Origin: an uncultured Prevotella sp.
GTDB lineage: Bacteria > Bacteroidota > Bacteroidia > Bacteroidales > Bacteroidaceae
Length of the DNA: 58,818 nucleotides
Direction of reading: 5' to 3'
Assembly (NCBI GenBank): GCA_900540375.1
Contig: UQFS01000023.1
Span: forward strand, 1-58,818
This document shows, in pieces, positions 8,610-18,121 of the stretch. The first letter of the stretch is position 1. Each line of letters starts with the position of its first letter. The notes under the pieces were generated by a model. That model did not search any database, was not told where the DNA came from, and saw nothing but the letters and a program-made list of their open reading frames with translations. The position numbers and the translations under genes are program-made.

Positions 8610-9656
8610 CTATTTCAGACTTCCCTTTGGTAACTGCATCGTCAGACAGTGCAATGAGCCATGCTGTCGAATCACGGTGAAAGCATCAATGCCAATGATG
8701 TCATAGCTGGGGAAGGCTTGACCAATGGTAGCAAGGGCAGCCGAGTCACAATTGGGCTGCTGATAAGTGGGAACGATGACAGCCCCGTTGATAATCACAA
8801 AATTGGCATAAGTGGCCGGGAGCCGTTCCTCGTCATCATAGATGGGGCGCGGAGATGGGAGCGGTATCAGGCGATAAGGCTTTCCATCAGCGTCTCTCAA
8901 AGTCCTCAACTGATTTTCGAGTGCCTTCAAATCTGCATATTGCTCGTCTTGTGGATCGTCACACGCTATATATAATAAGGTGTGGTCAGGAGCCATGCGT
9001 ACAATCGTATCAATATGTCCGTCAGTATCATCGCCCTTCAGGTTGCCATAATCTACCCAAAGAATGCGTTTGGCACACAACCGTTTTTGCAGTTGCATCT
9101 CAATGTCTTCCTTGGTGAGTGGTTGATTGCGGTGAGGAGCCAACAGACATTGGCTGCTGGTGAGGATCGTGCCTTTGCCGTCGCTTTCTATTGAGCCACC
9201 CTCCAACACAAAGTCGGTATTATCGTCCCAACCACAGTCAAAGACTTGTTGGCCATACAGCTGCCGGGTGATCGTGTTGTCATTCTCCCAACGGAATTTC
9301 TCACCCCAACCATTGAACTTGAAGTCCAGGATCTTGTTTCTTTTTGTTGCGTCAGACGCAATCAAGGTAATAGGGCCGTGATCACGTGCCCACGTATCGT
9401 TGATGCTGCACTGATAGATATTCACACGTGTTAATGCCGGCTCGCTCAGATGGCTTTGAAGCAGAGACCGAGTCTCAGCGGCATCTGAGGCTGCGATGAC
9501 AACACGTTCGTATTTGGTGATGACCTTTACGAGCTCTATATAAGTCGAGATAATATCCTTGAGATAGGGCTGCCAATCGGTTGTTGCATCGGGCCAGGTA
9601 AGCTGGATGGCATCTTGCGGCTCCCACTCAGCGGGTAATCTGTATCGTGTTTTCAT
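8610..9656 (-). CDS. aguA: Agmatine deiminase
   Basis: The 348-residue protein is a peptidyl-arginine-deiminase-family enzyme that converts agmatine to N-carbamoylputrescine and ammonia. Conserved features include NDTWARDHGP (86-95), FVLEGGSIESDG near 150, GDDTDGHID near 210 and the catalytic Cys near residue 337 in HGSLHCLTMQLP. Length is normal for the family. It is followed by aguB, giving a two-gene polyamine module. Prevotella-type bacteria usually make agmatine with SpeA, which is not in this window. Confidence 0.95.
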   Translation of the reverse strand: MKTRYRLPAEWEPQDAIQLTWPDATTDWQPYLKDIISTYIELVKVITKYERVVIAASDAAETRSLLQSHLSEPALTRVNIYQCSINDTWARDHGPITLIASDATKRNKILDFKFNGWGEKFRWENDNTITRQLYGQQVFDCGWDDNTDFVLEGGSIESDGKGTILTSSQCLLAPHRNQPLTKEDIEMQLQKRLCAKRILWVDYGNLKGDDTDGHIDTIVRMAPDHTLLYIACDDPQDEQYADLKALENQLRTLRDADGKPYRLIPLPSPRPIYDDEERLPATYANFVIINGAVIVPTYQQPNCDSAALATIGQAFPSYDIIGIDAFTVIRQHGSLHCLTMQLPKGSLK

Positions 9657-9685
9657 ATTTACTTCTTGATTTCAGTCGAAGAACA

Positions 9686-11191
9686 TTACGTGTCTGCTAC
9701 TTCCATGAGACTGTATTTGTTCTTCATGATTCTGTTATAAATGTTTTTGATCCATAGATGATGAGTAGCTATAAAGCCACACCCTATGGCCATCATCACG
9801 CACCACGAAACTCGCTCTGTCAAGGCGTTCTGTAGGACATTGATGAGAAACATAGGAATGACGAAGGCTAAAATCATCAGAAGCATCGTCACGTAGTTGG
9901 AGTTGGTGTAGCCGATGAATTTCTCGTTAAGAGGGAGTCGCTGCTTGTTGTAGACAGCAATCTGCATCAAGAGAAAATACTGCACGCCGGCTGTAAACAC
10001 GGCGTAGGAAACGACCATCAGTAAAGACCATTTGCCGATGATGACCATGGGCAACATCATCACAAACGGTACCACCATCAACAGACATGCAAAATAGTAT
10101 TTGGTAGTCAGCAGGCTGAGCAGACTCTCTTTATGCACCATCAAGCAGGAGATATAGTTGCGCTCATAGGACATTGTCCGCGTAAGAAGCATACCACCGT
10201 AAACAATGAAATCATAGATACACCAAAAGTTGGTCATGAACGCATCGTCATAAACGGTTGATACGGTGATCAATAAACTGATAAAAACCACAATGACTGA
10301 CGCAGAAAGAAACAACTTTCTTGGTCCTTTATTGCGAAGAAGTGATTTGAATTCCAATTTGAGGTATTCTCCCACCAAACCATATCTACTGAGTGCAGAA
10401 AGTCCTGGCAGCATATGAAAGGACTGGCGCTTTTGCTTTGTCAGTTCTGTCCAAACAGCGTGATACTGGATCTTGGCATTGACCACAATCAGTAGTATTA
10501 GCAAAGCCAAAGCAGCAAGGTGGGGTAGGAGGCTCCCTTCATCGAGCAGACTACCGACGGAAGCGTAGAATTCCATCATGTGATCGATATTGCCACTTAA
10601 CAGCCAAGGCAGGAAAAGCAGAAGCCCAACCGCAATAGGCAGAAGCCACCATAGCATATTCTCGATGACCAAAGCTCTGACGATCGCATACCATTGGCTG
10701 TCAACCATAATGAGGATCCACCATAGCAAGAGAAAGGACAGGGCAGGCGCAAGACCGTAGGAAAAGACTACTGCCATCAGACAGTAGGGCAAGAAGAGAA
10801 AAAGCCAAATGACACAAGCGGGTGAAAATAGCGACCGGAGAACAAAGCTGTCGATGAGGACGTGTGTGGGAATGGGTAACAACACGTAGGGCTTTACTAA
10901 ATGGGAAGGGGTGTTCTGCAAAAAGAAACGGCCAAAGAAATCAGCAATCAGCACAAAAACCGATATACCCATAAAGAACTCCAAGGCAGTGTTTCCTCTC
11001 TCGTCTCTTACAGAGAGTGCCAAGAGCACAGCAATAAAGACGAGATAAGAAGCCAACAATAGTCCCGACACAGCCATCGTCCACTTGGCAGCGCGATTAG
11101 AAGCGAATAAGGGGGAACGCCGCTCAGCCAACCAACGATGATGACTGAGCAAACGATAATAAAATAGAAATTGACGGGGTGGAATCATCAC
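9686..11191 (-). CDS. DUF5687 family membrane protein (probable ABC-exporter permease)
   Basis: The 501-residue protein has about eleven to twelve hydrophobic segments and begins with an amphipathic cytoplasmic stretch (FLFYYRLLSHHRWLAERRSP), as in DUF5687, a Bacteroidetes family regarded as the permease of ABC-2-like exporters. Such genes normally neighbour an ABC ATPase, but neither flank encodes one: AguA lies downstream and LolA lies 59 bases upstream. The ATPase may be encoded elsewhere. Family assignment is by pattern recognition; the transported substrate is unknown. Confidence 0.75.
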   Translation of the reverse strand: MMIPPRQFLFYYRLLSHHRWLAERRSPLFASNRAAKWTMAVSGLLLASYLVFIAVLLALSVRDERGNTALEFFMGISVFVLIADFFGRFFLQNTPSHLVKPYVLLPIPTHVLIDSFVLRSLFSPACVIWLFLFLPYCLMAVVFSYGLAPALSFLLLWWILIMVDSQWYAIVRALVIENMLWWLLPIAVGLLLFLPWLLSGNIDHMMEFYASVGSLLDEGSLLPHLAALALLILLIVVNAKIQYHAVWTELTKQKRQSFHMLPGLSALSRYGLVGEYLKLEFKSLLRNKGPRKLFLSASVIVVFISLLITVSTVYDDAFMTNFWCIYDFIVYGGMLLTRTMSYERNYISCLMVHKESLLSLLTTKYYFACLLMVVPFVMMLPMVIIGKWSLLMVVSYAVFTAGVQYFLLMQIAVYNKQRLPLNEKFIGYTNSNYVTMLLMILAFVIPMFLINVLQNALTERVSWCVMMAIGCGFIATHHLWIKNIYNRIMKNKYSLMEVADT

Positions 11192-11250
11192 TCTAATGAT
11201 TTAATAATGTATGGTCTGCAAGCTACTGTCGCTTCTGACCAATACTTGTA

Positions 11251-11859
11251 CTATCTAAGGTCAATGACCTCTGCCTTGGGGAAATCCTTTGCATGGAAAG
11301 TGAACATGCTCGTCGGCAGATTCTTTGCCTTGAAGTTGGAAATGGTGATTGTTGACCAAGTGTTTCCCTCACGCATCTTCACCACAGAAGGCTGGTAGGT
11401 GCGGGCGTTGACTGTCAGATACATTTCACTGACTGGGCGCTGGCGATTGGTTGCTGTGAGATGAATCACATAATTGGCGTCTTTCTTCGTCATTCCCATC
11501 TTATAACCTTGCTTATACATGGTGATGAACGTATAGGGATTCATGCGCATGCGCTGAGCCTCTGTCGGCGTGGTGACGTTCACCTCGTTGGTCTTTTTCA
11601 TCAGAGTCCACTGGGTCTTGCCATTATACCATACAATGGCTTTCGGCGTATGGGCATAAAACATGCTACCTTTGATAGCAATGGAACCAGAGGTCTTACC
11701 AATCTTCGGACTGGAGATGGAGAAGTTGGCCGAAGCACCACCTTTTCGTCCTATCAAGGCGGCAGTACGGTCGAGCACTTTACGAGCCTGCGCAGCATTC
11801 TGAGCGAAAGCACCGAGGCTCAACACCATCAATAACGTAATGAATAATAATTTCTTCAT
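11251..11859 (-). CDS. lolA: LolA-like outer membrane lipoprotein carrier
   Basis: The 202-residue protein starts with a Sec signal peptide (MKKLLFITLLMVLSLGAFAQ, cleaved after the last Ala) and continues with an all-beta periplasmic domain. The segments ASANFSISSPKIGKTSGSI, WYNGKTQWTLMKKTNEVNV and the C-terminal TFHAKDFPKAEVIDLR are typical of Bacteroidetes LolA. It should ferry lipoproteins from the inner to the outer membrane. An upstream in-frame ATG at 11889 was rejected because it would place ten polar residues before the signal peptide. LolA downstream of FtsK is a recurring order in Bacteroidetes and fits here; the gap is 99 bases. Confidence 0.88.
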   Translation of the reverse strand: MKKLLFITLLMVLSLGAFAQNAAQARKVLDRTAALIGRKGGASANFSISSPKIGKTSGSIAIKGSMFYAHTPKAIVWYNGKTQWTLMKKTNEVNVTTPTEAQRMRMNPYTFITMYKQGYKMGMTKKDANYVIHLTATNRQRPVSEMYLTVNARTYQPSVVKMREGNTWSTITISNFKAKNLPTSMFTFHAKDFPKAEVIDLR

Positions 11860-11958
11860 GCCGTATATATTTTTATAATTCAATATCAAAAACCTATGTC
11901 TTTTATCAGATGACAGAGGACATTGCAGCTAAGACTGCCGTTGTCGAGTATTCTGTGG

Positions 11959-14457
11959 TTATCCGTTGTGAATCTGCTGCAAACGCTGTGCGAGGCTGTT
12001 CTCGTCGGCTATAAGCACTTCACGCGGTTTAGAGCCTTGCGCCTCTCCCACGATACCAGCCTTCTGCAACTGATCCATTAGTCGTCCGGCACGGTTGTAT
12101 CCGATTGAGAACCGGCGCTGGATCATGCTGGTAGAACCCTGTTGCGTGAGAACTATTGCTTTCGCAGCCTCATCGAAATAAGGATCCAAAGAGCGCACAT
12201 CGGCACCTCCAACTCCAGTTTCGCCGGAAGTGGCATTAGGATCATCAGGCTCCGGCAACTCCATGGGATCAAGTGGTCCGGGCTGATCGGCGATGAAATC
12301 ATTTACAGCTTCGATCTCAGGAGTATCAATGAACGCGCACTGCACACGCACTGGATCACCACCAGAAAGAAACAGCATATCACCTTTTCCTACCAGCTGA
12401 TCAGCACCAGTGCGGTCAAGAATCGTACGGGAGTCGATCTGAGAAGCTACGCGAAAGGCCATACGACCAGGGAAGTTGGCTTTGATGTTACCGGTGATGA
12501 TCTTAGTCGTCGGGCGCTGGGTGGCGATGATCATGTGAATGCCAACCGCACGAGCCAACTGGGCAATACGTGCAATAGGTAACTCGATCTCTTTTCCGGC
12601 CGTCATAATCAAATCACCAAACTCGTCGATGATAACCACGATATAAGGCATATACTCGTGTCCGTCGGTGAGTGAGAGCCGATGATGGATGAACTTGTCG
12701 TTGTATTCCGTGATCTTCTTCACGCCGGCCCGTTTCAGCAAATCATAGCGATGATCCATAAGCTTGCAAAGAGAGTTGAGTGTTCGGACTACTCTTTGAA
12801 CGTCTGTGATGATGGGTTCATCCTCATTCTCTGGCAGTGCAGCCATATAATGCGGAGCAATCTTATTATAGATGCTAAATTCCACCTTTTTTGGATCCAC
12901 CAAGACGAACTTCAGCTCATTGGGGTGTTTCTTATATAAAAGGGAGGTGATGATTGCATTGAGACCAACAGATTTACCCTGTCCCGTCGCACCAGCGACA
13001 AGCAGGTGAGGTAGTTTAGCCAAATCAACCATGTACACCTCATTGGTAATAGTCTTGCCAAGTGCCATCGGCAGTGCCATCTTCGTCGTTTGGAATTTCT
13101 TGGTGTTCAATACGCTCTCCATCGAGACGATCTGAGGATTTTTGTTTGGCACCTCAATACCAATCGTTCCTTTACCAGGGATAGGTGCGATGATTCGGAT
13201 GCCAAGAGCTGCCAAGCTCAGTGCGATGTCGGCCTCAAGGCCACGGATCTTGCTGATTCTCACACCTTCGGCCGGTGTAATCTCATAGAGCGTGACTGTA
13301 GGACCAACGGTAGCGTTGATCTTGCTAATTTGAACGCCAAAACTGTTGAGCACCTCCACGATGCGGGCATTGTTGGCCTTAATCTCATCCATGTCAATGA
13401 CTGGTCGACTGGAGTATTTCTTCAGCAGATCGCACGACGGAAATTTATAGTGAACGAATGGTTCCCATGGATTGATAGGCGTGTTAAGGTCGTAATGCTC
13501 ACCAACCTGACCGCTGCTGGCTTTTTCTTCCTCACCATTTTTCACCACCACGCTGTCGATCTTTTCTGGGCTCACTTGTTCAGTGTTGGTAACATGGGGT
13601 TCAACAGATATAGGAGCTTGTACCGGCTTAGGACTGAACTGAGACATGTCCGTCAAATCAACAACATTACCAGAGTTGCTCTGAGTGCCCTCGTCTTTAG
13701 TCTCATTATCAATCTCATTATCAGAGGCTTCACTTGCAGCAGCGTCTACTTGGTACTCGTCATTGTTTGCGCCTTCCTCCTCATTTCCGTCCACATTTCG
13801 GTTGGTGACCGTGAATTTCACTTTCTTAGTCACATATTTCAGCGGATTCATCGCCTTTCTGATCACTGTGATTGTCTCAGAAGTGAGATAAGTCAAGAAG
13901 CTGACGGCAACAATCAGAAGAATCGCTGTCAATCCCGGAGCACCGACAACATTCTCTAAATGCTCCACAACAAAAGCACCATGCTGCCCACCGGGGTTAA
14001 AGATGCTGTCGCCCATAATAGGAGTAAGGAATTTGGAAAAGGTAACAGACAACCAAACCATCACGATGGTCAGGCACAGAAACCACTTCCAAAGGTTCAC
14101 CTCAAGGACGTGCATTAGCTTTAAGCCTACCAAAATGATAAAGGAAGGAATCAAAAAAGCAGGAAGGCCAAAGTTCACCGAGATGAGGTAATAGGACAAG
14201 AGAGCGCCTGCCGAACCGCATGTATTTGTGAATACATGCATGTTGTTCAGCCATTCTCCCGGTCTCATATTCTCCAAAGTGCTCTGATCGGCAGATCCCG
14301 TTGAAAAAAACGAAACCATGGCAATAATCATGTAAATGGATAATGCCAAAAGGATAAACCCTAAAAAGAAATCAGTCGTCTCACTCTCAAATATATGTCG
14401 AAAGCCAACCGCCTCGCCAAATGTTTTTGGCTTGCGCTCAGATTTTTTTCTTGCCAT
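11959..14457 (-). CDS. ftsK: DNA translocase FtsK/SpoIIIE
   Basis: The 832-residue protein has four membrane helices in residues 28-190, an acidic Ser/Asn-rich linker (about 222-330), the alpha/beta motor and a C-terminal winged-helix gamma domain (about 770-832) that reads polar DNA signals. Walker A is GATGQGKS (489-496) and Walker B is IVVIIDEFGDL (606-616). It pumps DNA through the closing septum and helps dimer resolution. The start at MARKKSERKP was preferred over an in-frame ATG 129 bases upstream because a promoter (CAAA/CAAAATTA on the + strand) lies at 14484-14514, inside that extension. Confidence 0.96.
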   Translation of the reverse strand: MARKKSERKPKTFGEAVGFRHIFESETTDFFLGFILLALSIYMIIAMVSFFSTGSADQSTLENMRPGEWLNNMHVFTNTCGSAGALLSYYLISVNFGLPAFLIPSFIILVGLKLMHVLEVNLWKWFLCLTIVMVWLSVTFSKFLTPIMGDSIFNPGGQHGAFVVEHLENVVGAPGLTAILLIVAVSFLTYLTSETITVIRKAMNPLKYVTKKVKFTVTNRNVDGNEEEGANNDEYQVDAAASEASDNEIDNETKDEGTQSNSGNVVDLTDMSQFSPKPVQAPISVEPHVTNTEQVSPEKIDSVVVKNGEEEKASSGQVGEHYDLNTPINPWEPFVHYKFPSCDLLKKYSSRPVIDMDEIKANNARIVEVLNSFGVQISKINATVGPTVTLYEITPAEGVRISKIRGLEADIALSLAALGIRIIAPIPGKGTIGIEVPNKNPQIVSMESVLNTKKFQTTKMALPMALGKTITNEVYMVDLAKLPHLLVAGATGQGKSVGLNAIITSLLYKKHPNELKFVLVDPKKVEFSIYNKIAPHYMAALPENEDEPIITDVQRVVRTLNSLCKLMDHRYDLLKRAGVKKITEYNDKFIHHRLSLTDGHEYMPYIVVIIDEFGDLIMTAGKEIELPIARIAQLARAVGIHMIIATQRPTTKIITGNIKANFPGRMAFRVASQIDSRTILDRTGADQLVGKGDMLFLSGGDPVRVQCAFIDTPEIEAVNDFIADQPGPLDPMELPEPDDPNATSGETGVGGADVRSLDPYFDEAAKAIVLTQQGSTSMIQRRFSIGYNRAGRLMDQLQKAGIVGEAQGSKPREVLIADENSLAQRLQQIHNG

Positions 14458-14483
14458 TTTCTGTCTATTGATGATGATATATG

Positions 14484-14514
14484 CAAAATTAGTGTTTTTT
14501 GCTGGAATGGCAAA
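14484..14514 (-). promoter_or_regulatory. Promoter of ftsK-lolA
   Basis: On the minus strand TTTG (14514-14511) is followed after 19 bases by TAATTTTG (14491-14484), a good Bacteroidetes promoter. It lies 27 bases before the chosen ftsK start and decides that start. Confidence 0.65.
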
Positions 14515-14596
14515 ACAAAACTGCTCCAAGTTTTTATTTTTTGAACAATCATTGAAAAAATATGGAGTTAATGAATGTCGTCTCACTTCTTTTTTA

Positions 14597-14604
14597 TAAT
14601 TTTG
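14597..14604 (+). promoter_or_regulatory. -7 promoter box for the exonuclease operon
   Basis: TAATTTTG 27 bases before the ATG fits TAnnTTTG; a TTTG at the -33 position is not seen. Confidence 0.45.
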
Positions 14605-14631
14605 TAAACAATAAGCATTGCTACGTTCACA

Positions 14632-15447
14632 ATGAAGAAAAAGTTATACAGTAAATTCGACAAGAAAGAGATTTCTGAGTTACCGCGAGTGTCCTTCCCC
14701 GGACGCATTATCACGATCATCTCTCCGGGTGAGGCTGATAAGGCAGTGGATTATCTTCTCTCCATGAACATTCTTGGGGTTGACACCGAAACCAAGCCAG
14801 CCTTTCATCGTGGAGAGCATCATCGCGTAGCATTGCTCCAAGTATCCACACATGACACTTGTTTCTTGTTCCGCCTCAACCGCATTGGCATCACCCCGTC
14901 GATTAAGCGATTGTTGGAGGACAAAACAGTTAAAAAAATTGGTCTTTCTTGGCATGATGACATCCACATGCTTCAAGACAGGGAAGCCTTTACCCCCGGT
15001 CTCTTTATTGATTTGCAAGATTTAGTTCCGCTGTTGGGTATAAAGGACTTAAGTCTGCAAAAACTCTATGCCAATATCTTTCATAAAAAAATATCTAAAC
15101 GGCAAAGGCTTTCAAATTGGGAGTCACCACAGCTTGATGATAAGCAGAAGCAGTATGCTGCCATTGATGCTTGGACTTGTGTCTTACTTTATGAGGAAAT
15201 GGAAAGGCTGCTCAAAACCAAGGACTATGATCTCATTGTGGTTCCGGAGCCGGAGCCAACTGTGAATAACAAAAGTAACGATTCAGCTAACAAAAGTAAA
15301 GATGATGTTGAGACAAAGGAAGTTGAAGAAAATATAAATTTGATGGACTACACAAATCAAGAAAATAAAAGTTCATCAGTGAATAAAAGGGAGAGCTCTT
15401 CTAAGAAAAGAGTTCGCAAACCAAGAAAAACAATTAAAAACGATTGA
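14632..15447 (+). CDS. 3'-5' exonuclease, DEDDy family (RNase D-like domain)
   Basis: The 271-residue protein holds a complete DEDDy exonuclease domain: Asp51 and Glu53 in GVDTETKPAF, Asp109/110 in SWHDDIHML, and Tyr175 with Asp179 in QYAAIDAW. Residues 205-271 form a charged Lys/Asn/Ser-rich tail ending in a basic cluster (KKRVRKPRKT), probably nucleic-acid binding. No HRDC domain is present, so it is shorter than true RNase D. It is likely to trim RNA or DNA 3' ends. The next gene, an rRNA methyltransferase, starts 1 base after its stop, which suggests an RNA-related job and co-translation. Confidence 0.85.
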   Translation: MKKKLYSKFDKKEISELPRVSFPGRIITIISPGEADKAVDYLLSMNILGVDTETKPAFHRGEHHRVALLQVSTHDTCFLFRLNRIGITPSIKRLLEDKTVKKIGLSWHDDIHMLQDREAFTPGLFIDLQDLVPLLGIKDLSLQKLYANIFHKKISKRQRLSNWESPQLDDKQKQYAAIDAWTCVLLYEEMERLLKTKDYDLIVVPEPEPTVNNKSNDSANKSKDDVETKEVEENINLMDYTNQENKSSSVNKRESSSKKRVRKPRKTIKND

Positions 15448-15448
15448 C

Positions 15449-16630
15449 ATGTATAAGAATATATACTTAAAGAAAGGCAAGGAAAGTTCATTGGAACGGT
15501 TCCATCCATGGATCTTCTCTGGGGCAATCCATCACATGGACGAGGACATTGCGGAAGGTGATTTTGTAAGGGTGATCTCTGCTTCTGGCGATTTCATCGC
15601 TGTCGGGCACTATCAGATCGGTAGCATCGCCGTTAGGGTGCTATCGTTTCACGACATCACGATCGACGGTGAATTCTGGGAAAAACGGTTATCCTCCGCA
15701 TTGACCATGCGTCAAAGTGTAGGCATCGCTGATAATCCTCAAAACAATACTTATCGTTTGGTTCATGGCGAGGGTGATAACCTTCCAGGACTCGTGATAG
15801 ACTGCTATGGTTCGACTGCCGTGATGCAGGCTCATAGTGTTGGAATGCATGTTTGCCGCAAAGAAATCTGCAAGGCGTTGGTGAAGGTGATGCAGCACCG
15901 CGTAAAGAATGTTTATTATAAAAGCGAGACGACATTGCCGTTCAAAGCAGAACTTGGACAGGAGAACGGATTTATTTATGGACAGACCGATGACAATATT
16001 GCTGTTGAAAACGGACTGAAGTTTCATGTCGATTGGTTGCGTGGTCAGAAGACAGGATTCTTTGTGGATCAACGTGAAAACCGAGCTCTATTGGAGCATT
16101 ACGCTAAGGGTAAGAGCGTCCTGAACATGTTCTGCTACACAGGCGGATTTTCTGTCTATGCAATGCGTGGCGGTGCAAAGATGGTTCACTCTGTGGACAG
16201 TAGTGCTAAAGCCATTGAGTTGACAAATGAGAATATAGAGCTCAACTTCCCTGGCGATACCCGTCATGAAGCTTACTGCGACGATGCTTTTAAATACCTT
16301 GACGAGCATGATGATCAATACGATCTGATCATCCTTGACCCTCCTGCTTTTGCCAAGCATCGAAGTGCGCTGCATAATGCGCTCAAGGGATATACAAGGC
16401 TGAACGTCAAAGGTTTGCAACGTATCATGCATGGCGGTATCCTTTTCACTTTCAGTTGTTCGCAGGCCGTGACGAAAGAGAATTTCCGGAATGCCGTCTT
16501 TACCGCGGCAGTACAGTCGGGTCGCAAAGTACGTATCCTGCACCAACTTCATCAACCCGCTGACCATCCTATCAACATCTATCATCCCGAAGGTGAGTAT
16601 CTGAAGGGTTTGGTTTTGTATGTGGAATAG
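15449..16630 (+). CDS. Class I SAM-dependent rRNA (cytosine-C5) methyltransferase, RlmI-like
   Basis: The 393-residue protein has an N-terminal PUA-like RNA-binding domain (1-75; WIFSGAIHHMDEDI, then GDFVRV), a central EEHEE-like region and a C-terminal Rossmann methyltransferase domain. Motif I is VLNMFCYTGGFSVYAM, motif IV is LDPPAFAKH and the catalytic region is FTFSCSQ. This layout belongs to RlmI, which methylates 23S rRNA C1962, and to its relatives of unknown target. It directly follows the exonuclease, and the tRNA-modifying TilS follows 19 bases on, making a small RNA-processing operon. Confidence 0.9.
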   Translation: MYKNIYLKKGKESSLERFHPWIFSGAIHHMDEDIAEGDFVRVISASGDFIAVGHYQIGSIAVRVLSFHDITIDGEFWEKRLSSALTMRQSVGIADNPQNNTYRLVHGEGDNLPGLVIDCYGSTAVMQAHSVGMHVCRKEICKALVKVMQHRVKNVYYKSETTLPFKAELGQENGFIYGQTDDNIAVENGLKFHVDWLRGQKTGFFVDQRENRALLEHYAKGKSVLNMFCYTGGFSVYAMRGGAKMVHSVDSSAKAIELTNENIELNFPGDTRHEAYCDDAFKYLDEHDDQYDLIILDPPAFAKHRSALHNALKGYTRLNVKGLQRIMHGGILFTFSCSQAVTKENFRNAVFTAAVQSGRKVRILHQLHQPADHPINIYHPEGEYLKGLVLYVE

Positions 16631-16649
16631 ACACGTATTAAGTATTAAC

Positions 16650-17993
16650 ATGAGAAAAGATAATTGTTTTACCGATTTCATCGAGAATTATATAAGCCGT
16701 TATGAGTTGTTGTCTCACAACGGCTTTTATCTTGTGGCGCTTTCGGGAGGTCCGGATAGTGTAGCTTTGATGCTGACACTCAAAGATTTGGGTTACCATG
16801 TCGATGCAGTTCATTGCAACTTCCATCTGCGAGGAGCCGAAAGCGATCGCGATGAGGGCTTCTGCGTCGAACTGTGTAAGAAATACCAAACTCCGCTTCA
16901 CCGTATTCACTTTGACACCAAAGCTTATGCCAAGCTGCATCACCAATCGATAGAAATGGCTGCTCGAGAACTGCGTTATCACTATTTTGAGCTGTTGCGT
17001 AAAGACATTCAAGCCGATGCCATTTGTGTGGCTCATCATCGTGATGATCAAGTGGAGACAGTGTTACTTAATCTCATTCGTGGAACAGGGTTAAGGGGAC
17101 TAACAGGGATGAGACCCAAAAACGGGCGTATAGTCCGGCCTTTTCTTGGCATTAGTCACCAAGATATTCTTGACTACTTGCTTCACCAGCATCAGGACTA
17201 CGTCATCGACAGCACAAACCTCGAAAGAGAAGCGCAACGCAACCAGCTAAGATTGGACATCATACCTCTGATGGAAAAAATCAATCCTGAAGTCAAAGCT
17301 AACATCGCACGTGCCGCAGACATCCTAACAGAAGTAAAAGAATTCGCCGACCAACAGATGGATTCTATCATTCACTCTTGCCTTGAAGGAGGTAGCTATA
17401 AGTTCTCTGCTATCAAAAACACTGGTCATGGCAAACTGATTCTGTGGCACATATTATATAATAAGGGCTTCAACCGTCAACAAATTGAGGAAATCAACGC
17501 CTGCTCTGAAACGAGCAGACATTGGCTTTCTGACAAATATGTGGTTTGCTTGGAGAAAGACAGCCTTTCTGTCGTCGAAAAGGACAAATGGCTGATGGAG
17601 CTTCCCTCTATGCGTATTCCGGAATGCGGCACCTATTTCTACTCGGCTTTGGGAAAAGACATCATGAAGCTACGATTAAAGGAAGTCGTTGCAGATGCTC
17701 TTGTCATTGACAAGCATCCACAATTTGCTTTTCTTGACGCTGTTAAAGTTCATTTTCCACTTACATTACGTCCAGTCAAGAAAGGGGACCGCTTTGTCCC
17801 TTTTGGCATGAAAGGATCTAAGCTGGTCAGTGACTTTATGAATGATCTAAAACTGCCTATGATTGATAGAAAACAGCAATTAGTAGTTGTTGACAATCAA
17901 GACACTTTACTTTGGGTTGTTGGCAGAAGGGTTGATAATAGAGTTGCTGTAGGCTTAAATACTCAAAAAGTTATCATTATGGAGCAAATTTAA
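16650..17993 (+). CDS. tilS: tRNA(Ile)-lysidine synthase
   Basis: The 447-residue protein has the PP-loop ATP pyrophosphatase motif SGGPDSVAL at 32-40, the HCNFHLRGAESDRDE and AHHRDDQVETVLLNLIRGTG signatures of TilS and a C-terminal substrate-binding domain. It attaches lysine to C34 of tRNA-Ile2 so that it reads AUA, an essential step. The ATG at 16650 was chosen over one at 16620 that overlaps the preceding gene; the shorter form starts with the expected N-terminal helix. It is the last gene of the operon. Confidence 0.95.
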   Translation: MRKDNCFTDFIENYISRYELLSHNGFYLVALSGGPDSVALMLTLKDLGYHVDAVHCNFHLRGAESDRDEGFCVELCKKYQTPLHRIHFDTKAYAKLHHQSIEMAARELRYHYFELLRKDIQADAICVAHHRDDQVETVLLNLIRGTGLRGLTGMRPKNGRIVRPFLGISHQDILDYLLHQHQDYVIDSTNLEREAQRNQLRLDIIPLMEKINPEVKANIARAADILTEVKEFADQQMDSIIHSCLEGGSYKFSAIKNTGHGKLILWHILYNKGFNRQQIEEINACSETSRHWLSDKYVVCLEKDSLSVVEKDKWLMELPSMRIPECGTYFYSALGKDIMKLRLKEVVADALVIDKHPQFAFLDAVKVHFPLTLRPVKKGDRFVPFGMKGSKLVSDFMNDLKLPMIDRKQQLVVVDNQDTLLWVVGRRVDNRVAVGLNTQKVIIMEQI

Positions 17994-18037
17994 CACGATT
18001 TTTATATCAATACTACCGCCATATCAATATTTTTAAT

Positions 18038-18045
18038 TATATTTG
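18038..18045 (+). promoter_or_regulatory. Possible -7 box for the DUF4301 gene
   Basis: TATATTTG fits TAnnTTTG in the 128-base gap between tilS and the next gene, 76 bases before the start codon. No upstream TTTG at the usual distance. Confidence 0.35.
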
Positions 18046-18121
18046 TCATCAAATAGAAGAGAGGGTCAAAAAGCGATACTCTCCATAACGTATAAAACAA
18101 TCATCAATAAAAATATCTTCT

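Noticed and set aside
13090..13959. 289-residue open frame on the + strand opposite ftsK
   Set aside because: Antisense to an essential, well-conserved gene and without any family motif.
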